From Vibrio navarrensis (GTDB lineage Bacteria; Pseudomonadota; Gammaproteobacteria; Enterobacterales; Vibrionaceae), in assembly GCF_015767675.1 (NCBI RefSeq), contig NZ_CP065217.1, positions 124,001 to 188,000 of the forward strand: 64,000 bases of DNA, read 5' to 3'. The position numbers and the translations under genes are program-made. Below, piece by piece: positions 21,429 to 30,966 of the stretch (positions are counted from its first letter, which is position 1; the number at the start of each line of letters is the position of its first letter). The notes below the pieces were generated by a model. The model searched no databases. It was given only the letters and a program-made list of their open reading frames with translations, and was not told the DNA's origin.

Positions 21429-22190
21429 GTGAAACGCGGTATAGTTTATGGCCTGATTTTTATTGTTTTTTTCAGCATCAGCCTGATTTCGAGTATTCCG
21501 GCCAGTTTTGTGCTCAGTTATCTTCCGCCCGTGCGGGGGTTAGCGATTGAAGGTCCTTCCGGTACCATTTGGCAAGGCAGCGCGCACAAAATTACCTGGC
21601 AAGGACAAGATCTCGGCGAAGTGAACTGGGATGTGCAGTGGATGCCGCTGCTTACGGGCAATGCGGAAGTGGCATTGCGTTTTGGTCGCGGCAGCGAGAT
21701 GAATTTACGTGGTAAAGGGCGTGTTGGTTATAGCCTAAGCCGAGGCGCTTACGTAGAAAATTTGCTGGCTTCGCTTCCCGCGAAGCACATCGCCAGCAAG
21801 ATCCCGATGCCGTTACCGATTGATGTGGAAGGGCAAGTGGAGCTGAATGTCGCCCAAGCGGTGTATCAAGCGCCGTGGTGTGCAACAGGAGCTGGCACCT
21901 TAGTGTGGAGCATGGCCAAAGTGAGCACACCGATTGGTGGGCTCGACTTGGGCCCAGTGATCACCGATATTCAGTGTGAAAACAGTCTGCTCGTGGCCAA
22001 AGGATCGCAGCAGAGTGAACAGGTCAGCGCCTCCTTTAGCGCGGAAGTCAGCCCTAATCGCCAGTACGTCACCTCGGCGTGGTTTAAACCGGGGGCGGCG
22101 TTCCCTTCTTCGATGAAGTCACAACTAAGCTGGTTGGGCAATCCTAATGCTCAGGGGCAGTATCAGTTTGACTACAAAGGCCGCTTCTAG
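21429..22190 (+). CDS. gspN: Type II secretion protein GspN (EpsN)
   Basis: GspN is a periplasm-facing, membrane-anchored accessory protein of the secretion system and is absent from some systems. The 253-residue protein has an N-terminal anchor (GLIFIVFFSISLISSIPASFVL) and a beta-rich domain with GPSGTIWQGSA. The start is GTG 21429, just after the gspM stop, with GAGG in front. It is the last gene of the operon. Confidence 0.92.
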   Translation: MKRGIVYGLIFIVFFSISLISSIPASFVLSYLPPVRGLAIEGPSGTIWQGSAHKITWQGQDLGEVNWDVQWMPLLTGNAEVALRFGRGSEMNLRGKGRVGYSLSRGAYVENLLASLPAKHIASKIPMPLPIDVEGQVELNVAQAVYQAPWCATGAGTLVWSMAKVSTPIGGLDLGPVITDIQCENSLLVAKGSQQSEQVSASFSAEVSPNRQYVTSAWFKPGAAFPSSMKSQLSWLGNPNAQGQYQFDYKGRF

Positions 22191-22216
22191 CCGTCCTAGT
22201 GGCAATGCACAACATG

Positions 22217-22248
22217 AAAAAGCGAGCGGATTTCCGCTCGCTTTTTTT
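22217..22248 (+). terminator. Terminator of the gsp operon
   Basis: A long stem AAAAAGCGAGCGGA / TCCGCTCGCTTTTT followed by T residues. It lies 26 bp after gspN and before the convergent cysQ, so it may serve both. Confidence 0.92.
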
Positions 22249-22271
22249 GTCGTTGTCGGTTTGCTCTTACG

Positions 22272-23099
22272 CTAGTCTTTGCCCTGCAAAATATCATGCC
22301 ACGGCAGATCGGCATCGCCCAACACAATGAAATTCGGGTTCTCTAACGTGTCGCGTTCGTTGTACGACAAAGGCTCCAGTTGAGTGCTGAGAATGCGACC
22401 ACCCGCTTCTTCGACAATACACTGCGTCGCGGCGGTGTCCCACTCTCCGGTTGGGCCTAAACGGAGATAACAATCCACTGCGCCTTCCGCCACCAAACAG
22501 GCTTTGAGGGCCGCCGAGCCGAGCGGCACCAGATCGTAATTCCAAGCACTGCTCATGCGGTTGGTGATGCGATTGATGTCCTGACGACGGCTGATGGCAA
22601 TTGCAATATTTTGCCCAGGCAGCTCATGCTTGTGGGTCTGAATTCTCAGGCTTTGATCCATCTGCGGGATTTTCCACGCGCCTTTGCCATGGTAAGCGTA
22701 GTAAGTTACGCCAGAGACCGGGCCATAGACCACGCCCATCACGGGCCGATTATTCTCCACTAACGCAATGATGGTGGCAAAGTCGCCGCTGCGCGCAATA
22801 AACTCTTGCGTGCCATCCAGCGGGTCAACTAGCCAATACCGGTTCCACTGCGCGCGCCTTTCTAAACTGATGTCGGCGGCCTCCTCAGACAGGACGGGAA
22901 TGTCTGGGGTTAACTCACTGAGTTGCTTGGTGATCAGTTTGTGAGCGGCGAGATCGGCACTGGTGACCGGCGTCGCGTCGTCTTTGGTAAAGGCTTCATA
23001 TTGCTTGGTTTGATAAATATCGAGGATCAGTTGTCCGGCAGAGCGGGCGATGTCGATGACCTGAGGTAATAGTTGAGATAAATCTTTTGTTGTCTGCAT
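22272..23099 (-). CDS. cysQ: 3'(2'),5'-bisphosphate nucleotidase CysQ
   Basis: CysQ breaks down 3'-phosphoadenosine 5'-phosphate, the by-product of sulfate assimilation, to AMP. The 275-residue protein belongs to the inositol monophosphatase family: EEAAD and DPLDGT supply the metal site and GEWDTAATQCIVEEAGG is the second signature. The cytoplasmic enzyme sits 14 bp downstream of nudE on the same strand. The pair gspN-cysQ-nudE matches my memory of V. cholerae gene order. Confidence 0.95.
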   Translation of the reverse strand: MQTTKDLSQLLPQVIDIARSAGQLILDIYQTKQYEAFTKDDATPVTSADLAAHKLITKQLSELTPDIPVLSEEAADISLERRAQWNRYWLVDPLDGTQEFIARSGDFATIIALVENNRPVMGVVYGPVSGVTYYAYHGKGAWKIPQMDQSLRIQTHKHELPGQNIAIAISRRQDINRITNRMSSAWNYDLVPLGSAALKACLVAEGAVDCYLRLGPTGEWDTAATQCIVEEAGGRILSTQLEPLSYNERDTLENPNFIVLGDADLPWHDILQGKD

Positions 23100-23113
23100 G
23101 GGGCTTGTCCTTA

Positions 23114-23668
23114 CTACCCGGCTTGATTGAGCGCTTTAATGGCCAGTAGCAACGCAGTGATGCTGCGCGATTCACAAAAATCGAGGTGATTGAGCAGCTC
23201 TTCTGCCTGTTGCAAAGGCCAACGCACCACTTCCAGAGGTTCAGGCTCATCGCCTTGCAGCGTTTCTGGATACAGATCTTGCGCAATGAACAGTGTCATT
23301 TTGCTCGAAAAATAGGACGGAGCGAGCACGACCTGTTTGAGGGGCGTTAGTTTTCTTGCGCCAAAGCCGATTTCTTCTTTTAGTTCTCTGTCCGCTGCCT
23401 GCTCTGGGCTCTCACCACTGTCTATCAGCCCTTTAGGAAAACCGAGTTCATAACGTTCTGTGCCTGCAGCGTACTCCCTTACTAATAGTAGGTCACCCTG
23501 CTCAGTGATGGGAACCATCATGACGGCATTTCTGCCGCTCGGCTTCATACGTTCATAAATTCGTTCTTCGCCATTGGAGAAACGCAATTGCAGAGCTTCG
23601 ATGGCAAACAGTCTGGACTTGGCAACAATGTCACTCTTGAGGATTTCGGGTTCTTTCCTTCGGCTCAT
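23114..23668 (-). CDS. nudE: ADP compounds hydrolase NudE (Nudix)
   Basis: NudE hydrolyses ADP-ribose, NADH and diadenosine polyphosphates to AMP-type products. The 184-residue length is usual. The Nudix box spans GLIDSGESPEQAADRELKEE and continues IGFG (GX5EX7REUXEEXGU fits exactly). It lies upstream of cysQ, whose product also clears adenine nucleotides, so the pair may form a nucleotide-cleaning operon. Confidence 0.95.
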   Translation of the reverse strand: MSRRKEPEILKSDIVAKSRLFAIEALQLRFSNGEERIYERMKPSGRNAVMMVPITEQGDLLLVREYAAGTERYELGFPKGLIDSGESPEQAADRELKEEIGFGARKLTPLKQVVLAPSYFSSKMTLFIAQDLYPETLQGDEPEPLEVVRWPLQQAEELLNHLDFCESRSITALLLAIKALNQAG

Positions 23669-23772
23669 TGCGTGTACTCCTTCACCGCGAGATGGTTAGC
23701 TGCGTTAAGTTAATAGGCAATTTTAGGGATTTGCTGAGTCAATATAAACGAAAAGAAAAAATAATCGAAAAG

Positions 23773-23803
23773 AAAAGGCTGGCGCAATGTGCCAACCTTT
23801 TTC
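23773..23803 (-). terminator. Terminator of nfuA
   Basis: The stem AAAGGTTGGC / GCGCCAGCCTTT (one mismatch) on the minus strand is followed by a T-rich run (plus strand AAAAGAAAAAATAATCGAAAAG). Confidence 0.75.
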
Positions 23804-23823
23804 TTTATCGCCATCTGGCGCGA

Positions 23824-24408
23824 TTAATAGTACGAGTGCTCGCCACGATCGTGTTCTGTTGCATCACGTACCGCTGTCAGTTCTCCGGCAAACTGTTGCA
23901 GCAACTCTTTCTCAATGCCTTCTTTGAGCGTGACATCCACCATAGAACAACCGTTACAACCACCGCCGAAAGAGACAATCGCCACGCCTTGCTCGGTGAT
24001 TTCCACCAAGTTGACATGGCCACCGTGCCCCGCCAACTGCGGGTTCACTTGAGTTTGAATTGCATATTCAACTCGTTCAATCAGCGGCGCGTCGTCAGAC
24101 ACTTTACGCATTTTGGCGTTTGGCGCTTTAAGCGTCAGTTGTGAGCCCATTTTGTCGCTGACGTAGTCGATCTCTGCATTTTCCAAAAAGGGCAGGCTCA
24201 ACTCATCAACGTAAGCGGAAAAACCTTGGTAAGGAATTTCGGTATCGGTGCCTTCAACCGCTTCTGGTGGACAGTATGAAACGCCACATTCCGCATTCTG
24301 TGTGCCCGGATTGACGACGAAAATACGAATGTTGGTACCGTCAGGCTGTTGGCCTAATAGGTTGGCGAAGTGAGTTTGTGCAGATTCAGTAATAGTAATA
24401 TTTGACAC
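23824..24408 (-). CDS. nfuA: Fe-S biogenesis protein NfuA
   Basis: NfuA carries a 4Fe-4S cluster and hands it to target enzymes, above all under oxidative stress or iron limitation. The 194 residues show a degenerate A-type domain first ([12 protein letters not shown] ... YCPPEA) and a C-terminal Nfu domain with the CNGC motif (C151 and C154) that holds the cluster. It is next to comF in the same direction, as in E. coli (gntX-nfuA). Confidence 0.96.
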   Translation of the reverse strand: MSNITITESAQTHFANLLGQQPDGTNIRIFVVNPGTQNAECGVSYCPPEAVEGTDTEIPYQGFSAYVDELSLPFLENAEIDYVSDKMGSQLTLKAPNAKMRKVSDDAPLIERVEYAIQTQVNPQLAGHGGHVNLVEITEQGVAIVSFGGGCNGCSMVDVTLKEGIEKELLQQFAGELTAVRDATEHDRGEHSYY

Positions 24409-24542
24409 GACTAAATACCCGAGTGAATTTGTAGGTTATTGATGCCATTCTACTCCTGATAGCGAAAGGATCTAGTCTTTTGCAGCGAAAAAACCACCAA
24501 TTTCAGCGCATGTACCGCTTGATCGATTGGTCGCTGATGGCG

Positions 24543-25241
24543 CTACTTCGGCTCAGGAGTGCGGCAGATGCAATAAATATCAATGCTTTCCACCCCGACT
24601 GCAAGCAGTAATTGGCATAATTGTCGCACTGTGCTGCCGGTCGTGACGACGTCGTCAACAATCGCCACGTGTTTGGCCTGAATTGGCCGATTTAAGCGAA
24701 AAGCGCCCGCGAGATTGCGCTGCCTCTGCTGTTTGTTGAGCCCTTGCTGGGGAGGCGTGTGAGTGGTGCGGCGAAAGGCGCCGGGCAGATAGTGCTGCCC
24801 AAGGGCGTGGGCCAACTGTGCGGCGAAAAGGTCGCTCTGATTAAAACCACGTCGCCACTGCCGACGCCAGTGCATGGGGACAGAGAGCAGCAGCGGGGCG
24901 GGCTCGGCAATGCGCTCGGCAAGGAGCACGGCAACGGGTTGACAGAAACGAAATTGGCGCTGGTGTTTGATCTGATTGACATACCAAGCGGTAGGAAATT
25001 GGTAATCGCTCAGGCAATACAAGCGTCGCCAAACGGGTGGGGTACGCAGACATTGGCCGCATTCGGCGACGTTACTTAAGGTGGGCAAACCACAGCGGCG
25101 GCAACGAGGCGTAGGTGAAAAATAGCCAAGACAATGGTCACACCAAAGAGAGGCGCTGGCAGATGAACAGGGTAAACCGCACAGGTGACACAGCCTAGGC
25201 AGTGATCGGAGTGTTTTTTCACGCAGCCAATGAGTTAACAT
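24543..25241 (-). CDS. comF: ComF/GntX family phosphoribosyltransferase-like protein
   Basis: ComF-type proteins are needed for natural transformation in some bacteria, acting on incoming single-stranded DNA in the cytoplasm; vibrios are transformable on chitin. The 232-residue protein begins with four CxxC pairs (18/21, 34/37, 47/50, 61/64) likely to bind zinc, and ends with a phosphoribosyltransferase loop VAIVDDVVTTGST. I chose the third ATG, MLTHWLREK, at 25241; MIMLTH two codons earlier is equally possible as no ribosome site is clear. It is divergent from bioH, the arrangement found in E. coli. Confidence 0.9.
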   Translation of the reverse strand: MLTHWLREKTLRSLPRLCHLCGLPCSSASASLWCDHCLGYFSPTPRCRRCGLPTLSNVAECGQCLRTPPVWRRLYCLSDYQFPTAWYVNQIKHQRQFRFCQPVAVLLAERIAEPAPLLLSVPMHWRRQWRRGFNQSDLFAAQLAHALGQHYLPGAFRRTTHTPPQQGLNKQQRQRNLAGAFRLNRPIQAKHVAIVDDVVTTGSTVRQLCQLLLAVGVESIDIYCICRTPEPK

Positions 25242-25329
25242 AATCATTTCGAAATAAAAGCAGATGAGCACTCAATGTAGCCAACAGGCGAGACTGAGCG
25301 GAGTGGAAAAAGTGGGAGAGTGTTTGAGC

Positions 25330-26097
25330 ATGGACACACAATTGCATTGGCAAGTGAGTGGGGAAGGGCAAGATTTGGTGTTGCTGCACGGCTGGGGAAT
25401 GAACGGGGCAGTGTGGCAGCAGAGTGTGGAGCGCTTGCAAACGCATTTTCGGGTGCATGTGGTGGACTTGCCCGGCTACGGTCACAGCGCGCATCTGCCG
25501 GCCAGCAGTTTAGAAGCGATCGCCCAGTTATTGTTGCCGCATGCGCCTCGTCAAGCGATTTGGGTCGGCTGGTCGCTCGGTGGACTGGTGGCGACGCACA
25601 TGGCGCTGCATCACGCCGACTATGTTAGCAAATTGGTGACGGTCGCCAGCTCGCCAAAATTTGCCGCCGAATCTAAATGGCGCGGCATTCAGCCCAGCGT
25701 GTTGCACGCGTTTACCGAGCAGCTCAGTGAAGACTTTCACACCACCGTAGAGCGCTTTATGGCACTGCAAGCCATGGGTAGCCCTTCCGCTCGTCAGGAT
25801 GTGAAAAACTTAAAGCAGGCGGTGTTGTCGCGTCCAGAGCCGAACCCGCAAGCCTTGCTGGCTGGGTTGAAAATGTTGGCCGAAGTGGATTTGCGTGAGC
25901 ACTTGCCGCATCTCATTATGCCGATGCTGCGTCTGTATGGTCGCTTGGATGGCTTAGTGCCCGTTAAGATTGCCGAGCAACTCACCGCTGCACTGCCGAG
26001 TAGCGAGCAGTTTATTTTCAGTCAATCGTCCCATGCGCCCTTTATCACCGAGCCCGAAAGTTTTTGCCATCAACTCATCAGGTTTGCGGCGAAATAA
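25330..26097 (+). CDS. bioH: Pimeloyl-[ACP] methyl ester esterase BioH
   Basis: BioH removes the methyl group from pimeloyl-ACP methyl ester and so closes the first stage of biotin synthesis. The 255-residue alpha/beta hydrolase shows the oxyanion HGWGMNG, nucleophile elbow GWSLGG (Ser82), the acid in GRLDGLVP (near 206) and the histidine in SSHAPF (near 234), close to the E. coli positions. ATG 25330 is chosen; TTG 25324 has a better-spaced GGGAGAG. The reading frame extends further upstream into the divergent comF, which is unlikely to be translated. Confidence 0.93.
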   Translation: MDTQLHWQVSGEGQDLVLLHGWGMNGAVWQQSVERLQTHFRVHVVDLPGYGHSAHLPASSLEAIAQLLLPHAPRQAIWVGWSLGGLVATHMALHHADYVSKLVTVASSPKFAAESKWRGIQPSVLHAFTEQLSEDFHTTVERFMALQAMGSPSARQDVKNLKQAVLSRPEPNPQALLAGLKMLAEVDLREHLPHLIMPMLRLYGRLDGLVPVKIAEQLTAALPSSEQFIFSQSSHAPFITEPESFCHQLIRFAAK

Positions 26098-26237
26098 AAA
26101 CTAAAATTGTTTAAATATTGGTCGATAACTAAGTGACCAAGGTTATTCTCACTGAAGGTTTTCCTCTCGGGAGCATGAATTGGCGCTGTTCGCAGCAATG
26201 CGCACGGCTGAGGGCGATTCTTTGAGGAGGTATCGCG

Positions 26238-26705
26238 ATGATTGTGTCACCGACCACTGTGAGTGTGCCACTGATCGCCCCATCGGTAAATGTGCAAACA
26301 GAGCAGGTTGCGCGCGACAATCGAGTGCGTGAGCCCGTCGCGCCACCCGTGGCGCTGGCAAAGTCCAATGCGGAACGTAAAGTCAAAAGTGACGATAAAC
26401 GGCGACGGCAGTCGTCTTGGGATCCGAGTGAACATCCCGGCTACGAGATGGATACTGCAGATAGCATCGCGGTGTATCATGATGAAGCCAAAGATGCGAT
26501 TGATCGGCTCTTTAGTTTGATATCACTGGGCAGTTACGCAGAAGAGCAGGGCAAAGGCTATGCGATTCGTTACCGCCTACCTAAGCGCGTTTTGGATGCG
26601 GCGATAAAAGAAGGCGTGATGGAAAAGCGCCGAAAGATCATCAAATACCACTATGGTCATTCGGTCGTGCCCCACACTCCTTCGGAAGTGATTGCGGTGT
26701 TGTAA
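26238..26705 (+). CDS. Conserved Vibrio protein of unknown function
   Basis: I do not recognise a characterised family. The 155-residue protein has no signal peptide or membrane segment. Its first 65 residues are basic, Pro/Val-rich and probably disordered (KVKSDDKRRRQSSWDPSEHPGY), and the rest looks helical with a basic patch (EKRRKIIKYHYGH). I recall similar vibrio proteins carrying the label ATP-dependent Lon protease, but there is no AAA or protease motif here, so that label should not be used. GAGGAGG lies ahead of the ATG. It has its own terminator and is convergent with tex. Confidence 0.8.
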   Translation: MIVSPTTVSVPLIAPSVNVQTEQVARDNRVREPVAPPVALAKSNAERKVKSDDKRRRQSSWDPSEHPGYEMDTADSIAVYHDEAKDAIDRLFSLISLGSYAEEQGKGYAIRYRLPKRVLDAAIKEGVMEKRRKIIKYHYGHSVVPHTPSEVIAVL

Positions 26706-26718
26706 GCGCAATTCAATA

Positions 26719-26756
26719 AAAAACCCACAATGGGCAGCCGTTGTGGGTTTGTTTTT
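26719..26756. terminator. Bidirectional terminator between the small Vibrio gene and tex
   Basis: AAACCCACAA pairs with TTGTGGGTTT around a 10-base loop that can pair further (GGGCAGCC). It is flanked by A runs on the left and T runs on the right, so it can stop transcription from both sides. Confidence 0.9.
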
Positions 26757-26783
26757 ATTCAATGAGCTCTGTTGATTGCTGCG

Positions 26784-29105
26784 CTATTTTTTGGCTTTGG
26801 CAAAAGCAGCCGCAAATGCGCCACCCATCGCGCCCCCGAGAGTGTTGCCTTGTGGCTCATCACGACGTGGTGAGCGGCGCTCTTGACCGGAGCGAGGCGC
26901 CGCGCTGCGTTGGCTGCGGTTATCTTGCCCGGGTTCATCGTTTAAGCGCATCGAGAGGGCGATGCGTTTACGCTGCACGTCCACTTCCATCACCTTGACC
27001 TTGACGATGTCGCCTGCTTTGACGACTTCACGAGGATCGGCGACAAAGCGATCGGTCAACGCGGAAATGTGCACTAAGCCATCTTGATGCACACCGATAT
27101 CGACAAACGCGCCGAAATTGGCCACGTTTGATACCACGCCTTCCAAAATCATTCCCACTTCCAGATCGCGCACTTCATGGATGCCTTCGGCAAACGTGGC
27201 AGTTTTAAATTCCGGGCGTGGATCGCGGCCCGGTTTATCCAACTCTTTGATGATGTCGGTAACCGTTGGCAGACCAAAATGTTCATCAGTGTAGTCGAGT
27301 GCACGCAGCCCTTTAAGGAAGTTGGAATCGCCAATCAGCGCTTTGACCTCTTTGTGATTTTTCTCGGCAATCGCCTTCACCACCGGATAGGCTTCCGGGT
27401 GCACCGCCGAGGCATCCAGTGGGTTTTTGCCATCCATAATGCGCAAAAAGCCCGCACACTGTTCAAACGCTTTTGGCCCTAAACGAGGCACTTTCTTCAA
27501 GGTTGCACGGCTAGCAAAGCGGCCGTTTTCGTCACGAAAATCGACGATGTTCTGCGCTAATGTGGTGGAAAGCCCCGCAACGCGAGTCAGCAGGGCGGCC
27601 GAGGCGGTATTCACATCCACGCCGACCGCGTTTACACAGTCTTCCACCACCGCGTCCAGACGTTTCGCCAACATGGCTTGACTGACATCGTGCTGATATT
27701 GGCCCACGCCGATCGATTTCGGATCGATTTTCACCAGCTCCGCCAGTGGGTCTTGCAGGCGACGAGCAATAGACACCGCACCGCGCAGCGAAACGTCCAT
27801 ATTCGGGAACTCCTTCGCCGCCAGTTCGGATGCCGAATAAACCGACGCTCCCGCTTCGCTGACCATGATTTTCTGTATTTTGAGGTTGCCACGCTTAATC
27901 AAATCCGCCGCAAAGGCATCGGTTTCGCGTGAAGCGGTGCCGTTACCAATCGCAATCAAATCGACATTGTGTTGCTTGATCAAGGCCGTTACGGTTTGCA
28001 TTGCGCGATCATACTGGTTCTGTGGCACGTGCGGGTAGATGGTGTCGGTGGCCAGCACTTTGCCGGTGGCATCGACTACCGCTACTTTACAACCGGTGCG
28101 CAGGCCCGGGTCGAGTCCTAAGGTGGCGCGTGGCCCAGCCGGAGCGGCCATCAACAGATCTTTGAGGTTGGTGGCAAACACTTCAATCGCTTCGATTTCG
28201 GCACGCTCTTTCATCGCGCCCATCAACTCGGTTTCCATATGCATCGAAACCTTGATGCGCCATGCCCAGCTAATGACCTGTTTACGCCAAGGGTCGGCTG
28301 GTGCACTGCTGAGTGTCACGCCGTAGTGATCGGCAATCAGCGTCTCGCAGTAAGATTGACGTGCGTTCTCTTCTTGTCCCGGATCGGCGTTGAGCGTCAA
28401 GCTCAAAAAGCCTTCATTGCGGCCACGCAGCATCGCCAGCGCGCGGTGTGATGGCACCTTGCTGATGAGCTCGTTGTGCTCAAAGTAGTCTTTGAACTTC
28501 TCGCCTTCCTGCTCTTTGCCCGCCACGACGCGCGAAACAATTTCCGCATTACGCGTCAGGTGCGTACGGATTTTCTCCAGCAAGTTCGCGTCTTCGGCGA
28601 TGCGCTCCATGATGATCGCGCGTGCGCCATCCAGCGCGGCCTTGTTCTCTTCGACTCCTTTTTCTGCGTTAATGTAGCGCGCGGCTTCGCTTTCAGGTTC
28701 GGTCTGTGGCTGGTTCCACAGCGTATCGGCCAGCGGTTCGAGGCCCGCTTCAATCGCTATTTGCCCTTTAGTGCGGCGTTTGGGTTTGTATGGCAGGTAG
28801 AGATCTTCTAAGCGCGTTTTGCTGTCTGCGTTGAGGATCTCTCTTTCCAGTTCGGCGCTCAGTTTGCCTTGCTCGGCGATTGATTTAAGAATGGTTTGGC
28901 GACGGTCGTCCAGCTCGCGTAGATAAGACAAACGGCTATCGAGGTTACGCAGCTGCGTGTCGTCCAACCCGCCCGTCACCTCTTTGCGGTAGCGGGCAAT
29001 AAAGGGCACTGTGTTGCCGTCATCAATTAGGGTGACGGCGGCGATGACCTGCTCCGGGCGTACATTCAGCTCCTGAGCAATCAGATTACAGATAGCTTGG
29101 CTCAT
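26784..29105 (-). CDS. tex: RNA-binding transcription accessory protein Tex
   Basis: Tex is a conserved nucleic-acid-binding factor that affects transcription and expression of toxins or virulence genes in several bacteria. From [13 protein letters not shown] it is 773 residues, the same as E. coli. Visible parts are the N-terminal helical region, the RNase H-like YqgF domain ([18 protein letters not shown]), helix-hairpin-helix motifs ([17 protein letters not shown]) and the C-terminal S1 domain ([21 protein letters not shown]). The frame is open for 60 more codons upstream, but those lack similarity and overlap the greB promoter. Divergent from greB. Confidence 0.95.
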   Translation of the reverse strand: MSQAICNLIAQELNVRPEQVIAAVTLIDDGNTVPFIARYRKEVTGGLDDTQLRNLDSRLSYLRELDDRRQTILKSIAEQGKLSAELEREILNADSKTRLEDLYLPYKPKRRTKGQIAIEAGLEPLADTLWNQPQTEPESEAARYINAEKGVEENKAALDGARAIIMERIAEDANLLEKIRTHLTRNAEIVSRVVAGKEQEGEKFKDYFEHNELISKVPSHRALAMLRGRNEGFLSLTLNADPGQEENARQSYCETLIADHYGVTLSSAPADPWRKQVISWAWRIKVSMHMETELMGAMKERAEIEAIEVFATNLKDLLMAAPAGPRATLGLDPGLRTGCKVAVVDATGKVLATDTIYPHVPQNQYDRAMQTVTALIKQHNVDLIAIGNGTASRETDAFAADLIKRGNLKIQKIMVSEAGASVYSASELAAKEFPNMDVSLRGAVSIARRLQDPLAELVKIDPKSIGVGQYQHDVSQAMLAKRLDAVVEDCVNAVGVDVNTASAALLTRVAGLSTTLAQNIVDFRDENGRFASRATLKKVPRLGPKAFEQCAGFLRIMDGKNPLDASAVHPEAYPVVKAIAEKNHKEVKALIGDSNFLKGLRALDYTDEHFGLPTVTDIIKELDKPGRDPRPEFKTATFAEGIHEVRDLEVGMILEGVVSNVANFGAFVDIGVHQDGLVHISALTDRFVADPREVVKAGDIVKVKVMEVDVQRKRIALSMRLNDEPGQDNRSQRSAAPRSGQERRSPRRDEPQGNTLGGAMGGAFAAAFAKAKK

Positions 29106-29339
29106 CCGTGGGATCTCTTTGTTCTTCGTTAATGTGGCTAATATGGGGATGGTAATGCGTCGATTCCACCCCGCAATGCATGAATCGGCCAGCAAGGGCG
29201 CAGTGGGGGGATTAATAGCACGTTTCGCCGTGGCTTTTGAGAGCATACAGTCAATTCTTTGGCCTGCACTGGTAAAAGCGGGCAAAAGTCGTTACTTTTC
29301 GCTCCATCTGATTCCGTTCGAACCGATAAAGGAAAGTGC

Positions 29340-29822
29340 GTGAAAACCAAAATGATTACCCGTGAGGGGTACAACAAGCTCAAAAAAGAGCTCGATTATC
29401 TGTGGAAAGAGCAGCGTCCGGAGATCACGCAGAAAGTGGCGTGGGCCGCGAGCCTTGGCGATCGCTCTGAAAACGCAGATTACACCTACAACAAACGCTT
29501 GCTGCGCCAAATTGATCGCCGCGTGCGCTTTTTGAGCAAATTGCTACCGGAAGTGAAGATCGTCGATTACGCGCCGCAACAAGAGGGCAAAGTCTTCTTC
29601 GGCGCGTGGGTAGAAATTGAAAACGAAGCGGGCGAAGTAATGAAGTTTCGCATCGTCGGCCCAGAAGAGATCTACGGCGACGCCAAAGGCTACATTTCGA
29701 TTGATTCGCCGATGGCGCGCGCGCTGCTGAAAAAAGAAGTCGATGACGAAGTGCAAGTGCCGACGCCAAGCGGCATCAAAGAGTGGTTTATCAATTCGAT
29801 TGAATACGATAAAGGGGAGTGA
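29340..29822 (+). CDS. greB: Transcription elongation factor GreB
   Basis: GreB inserts its coiled coil into the RNA polymerase secondary channel and promotes cleavage of backtracked RNA. The 160-residue protein has the N-terminal coiled coil with the acidic tip (GDRSENADYTYNKRLLRQID, about residues 37-56) and the FKBP-like C-terminal domain (VGPEEIYGDAKGYISIDSP). GTG 29340 follows AAGGAAAG; ATG 29352 is an alternative. In V. cholerae I recall ompR as its next neighbour, whereas here about 8.9 kb intervene. Confidence 0.94.
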   Translation: MKTKMITREGYNKLKKELDYLWKEQRPEITQKVAWAASLGDRSENADYTYNKRLLRQIDRRVRFLSKLLPEVKIVDYAPQQEGKVFFGAWVEIENEAGEVMKFRIVGPEEIYGDAKGYISIDSPMARALLKKEVDDEVQVPTPSGIKEWFINSIEYDKGE

Positions 29823-29863
29823 TGTTTTACTCTCGAGTACCACTCAACAAGGCTTGTATTGCA

Positions 29864-29886
29864 GATTCTCTCCAATGGGGAGAGTC
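29864..29886. terminator. Hairpin between convergent greB and LuxR-type gene
   Basis: GATTCTCTCC pairs with GGGGAGAGTC (two G-U pairs) around AAT. No T run follows, so it is a weak terminator candidate only. Confidence 0.4.
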
Positions 29887-29904
29887 GCTCATAAAGGGGC
29901 GCGG

Positions 29905-30693
29905 TCAGCGTTTCTCTAAGCTTAATAAGTAATTGCGCAGATTGACGCCGCGGTTGGTGATGCCCAATTTGTTGCGCAGGCTGTTGCGGTGGTTTTCCAC
30001 CGTTTTCCGCGCCACATTAAGCGTGCTCGCGATCTCTTGGCTCGACATGCCACTGCGAATGAACTCCGCCACCTGTAGCTCCGACGGTGTCAGCACTTCG
30101 AGTAAGCGACTGTTGATCGCACCGCCCTCTTGCAGCAGATTTTCCATATTGGTTTTGACGATTTCCAGGCACAGTTTCAAGCTCGGATCTTGCAGTTGCG
30201 ACAGGCGTCGTTCCACTTCTGGTAGGTGTTTGCTGCGGATTTCTTGTTGCAGTTCATCAGGGAGCTGAGTTGTTCCTGATTGACTCAATAGGCTCAAGGA
30301 CTCGGTCAGCTCATGAATGATTTGATAGTCTTGTTCAATGGCGCTGAGTTTCGGCTCGATAGCGACTTTTTCCTTCGATTCAATTTGCAAGCAATACAGT
30401 GGTTGGTAATCCGCGTCGTGCAACAGACAGATGGAAAAGTGCAAATTGGCAATGTCAAAACTGAGCTGATTCACTTCGCCTCGCACCATAGCGCGAATTT
30501 GGCTGATGAACAGTGGCCCAACCAGGAAAACCAAGTCATCTAAGGTCTGCAGTGACAAGGTGGCAACCGGATAGTTGCTGGCGACTACCTTTTCTTCACG
30601 ATCAAAGGCCACAAAATAAATGTCATGCAGCGCAAGCAACTGTTGATACATGTTGCTAGTCATTCGACTATTCATCGTGTCTGAAGAGGGCAT
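29905..30693 (-). CDS. LuxR-family (GerE-type HTH) transcriptional regulator
   Basis: The 262-residue protein ends with a GerE-type helix-turn-helix (LTPSELQVAEFIRSGMSSQE through KTVENHRNSLRNKLGI, about 200-245). The N-terminal part (DIYFVAFDREEKVVASNYP ... CLLHDADYQPLYCLQI) looks like a PAS sensor, not an acyl-homoserine-lactone domain, and a helical linker follows. There is no receiver domain. It is transcribed away from the sugar ABC operon across 273 bp with repeated TACCTA boxes, so it is the likely regulator of that operon; the ligand is unknown. Other in-frame ATGs lie 6, 10 and 14 codons in. Confidence 0.85.
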   Translation of the reverse strand: MPSSDTMNSRMTSNMYQQLLALHDIYFVAFDREEKVVASNYPVATLSLQTLDDLVFLVGPLFISQIRAMVRGEVNQLSFDIANLHFSICLLHDADYQPLYCLQIESKEKVAIEPKLSAIEQDYQIIHELTESLSLLSQSGTTQLPDELQQEIRSKHLPEVERRLSQLQDPSLKLCLEIVKTNMENLLQEGGAINSRLLEVLTPSELQVAEFIRSGMSSQEIASTLNVARKTVENHRNSLRNKLGITNRGVNLRNYLLSLEKR

Positions 30694-30736
30694 AAACCGT
30701 CACATTTCTCTGCTGATTGAACCTGAACCGACAATA

Positions 30737-30950
30737 TACCTATCTTTTACCTATTAGGCATCTCAATTTTCACCATCGCTCACGGTGCGACTTTGCTCAT
30801 CCAAGGGGATAATTCACTCAAAATGGCGCCTTATTGCTCAATTATCGGCCGATTTTGCGATTGTTATCACGATGTAAAATGTACTTGGCGCGATCTTGAT
30901 CTCATTTAAATACCTATAAAATACCTAAATTAATACCTACCTAATACCCA
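30737..30950. repeat. Repeated TACCTA boxes between the regulator and the ABC operon
   Basis: TACCTA occurs at 30737, 30748, 30911, 30922, 30934 and 30938, with TACCCA at 30945. Two pairs are exactly 11 bp apart, one helical turn, so a protein could contact them on one face. The second cluster ends about 17 bp before the operon start codon region. This suggests operator sites, probably of the adjacent LuxR-type regulator. Confidence 0.6.
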
Positions 30951-30966
30951 TAAGGTTGGATGAAAG

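Noticed and set aside
26238..26705. Lon protease annotation for the small gene
   Set aside because: No P-loop, no Ser-Lys protease motif, and the protein is only 155 residues.
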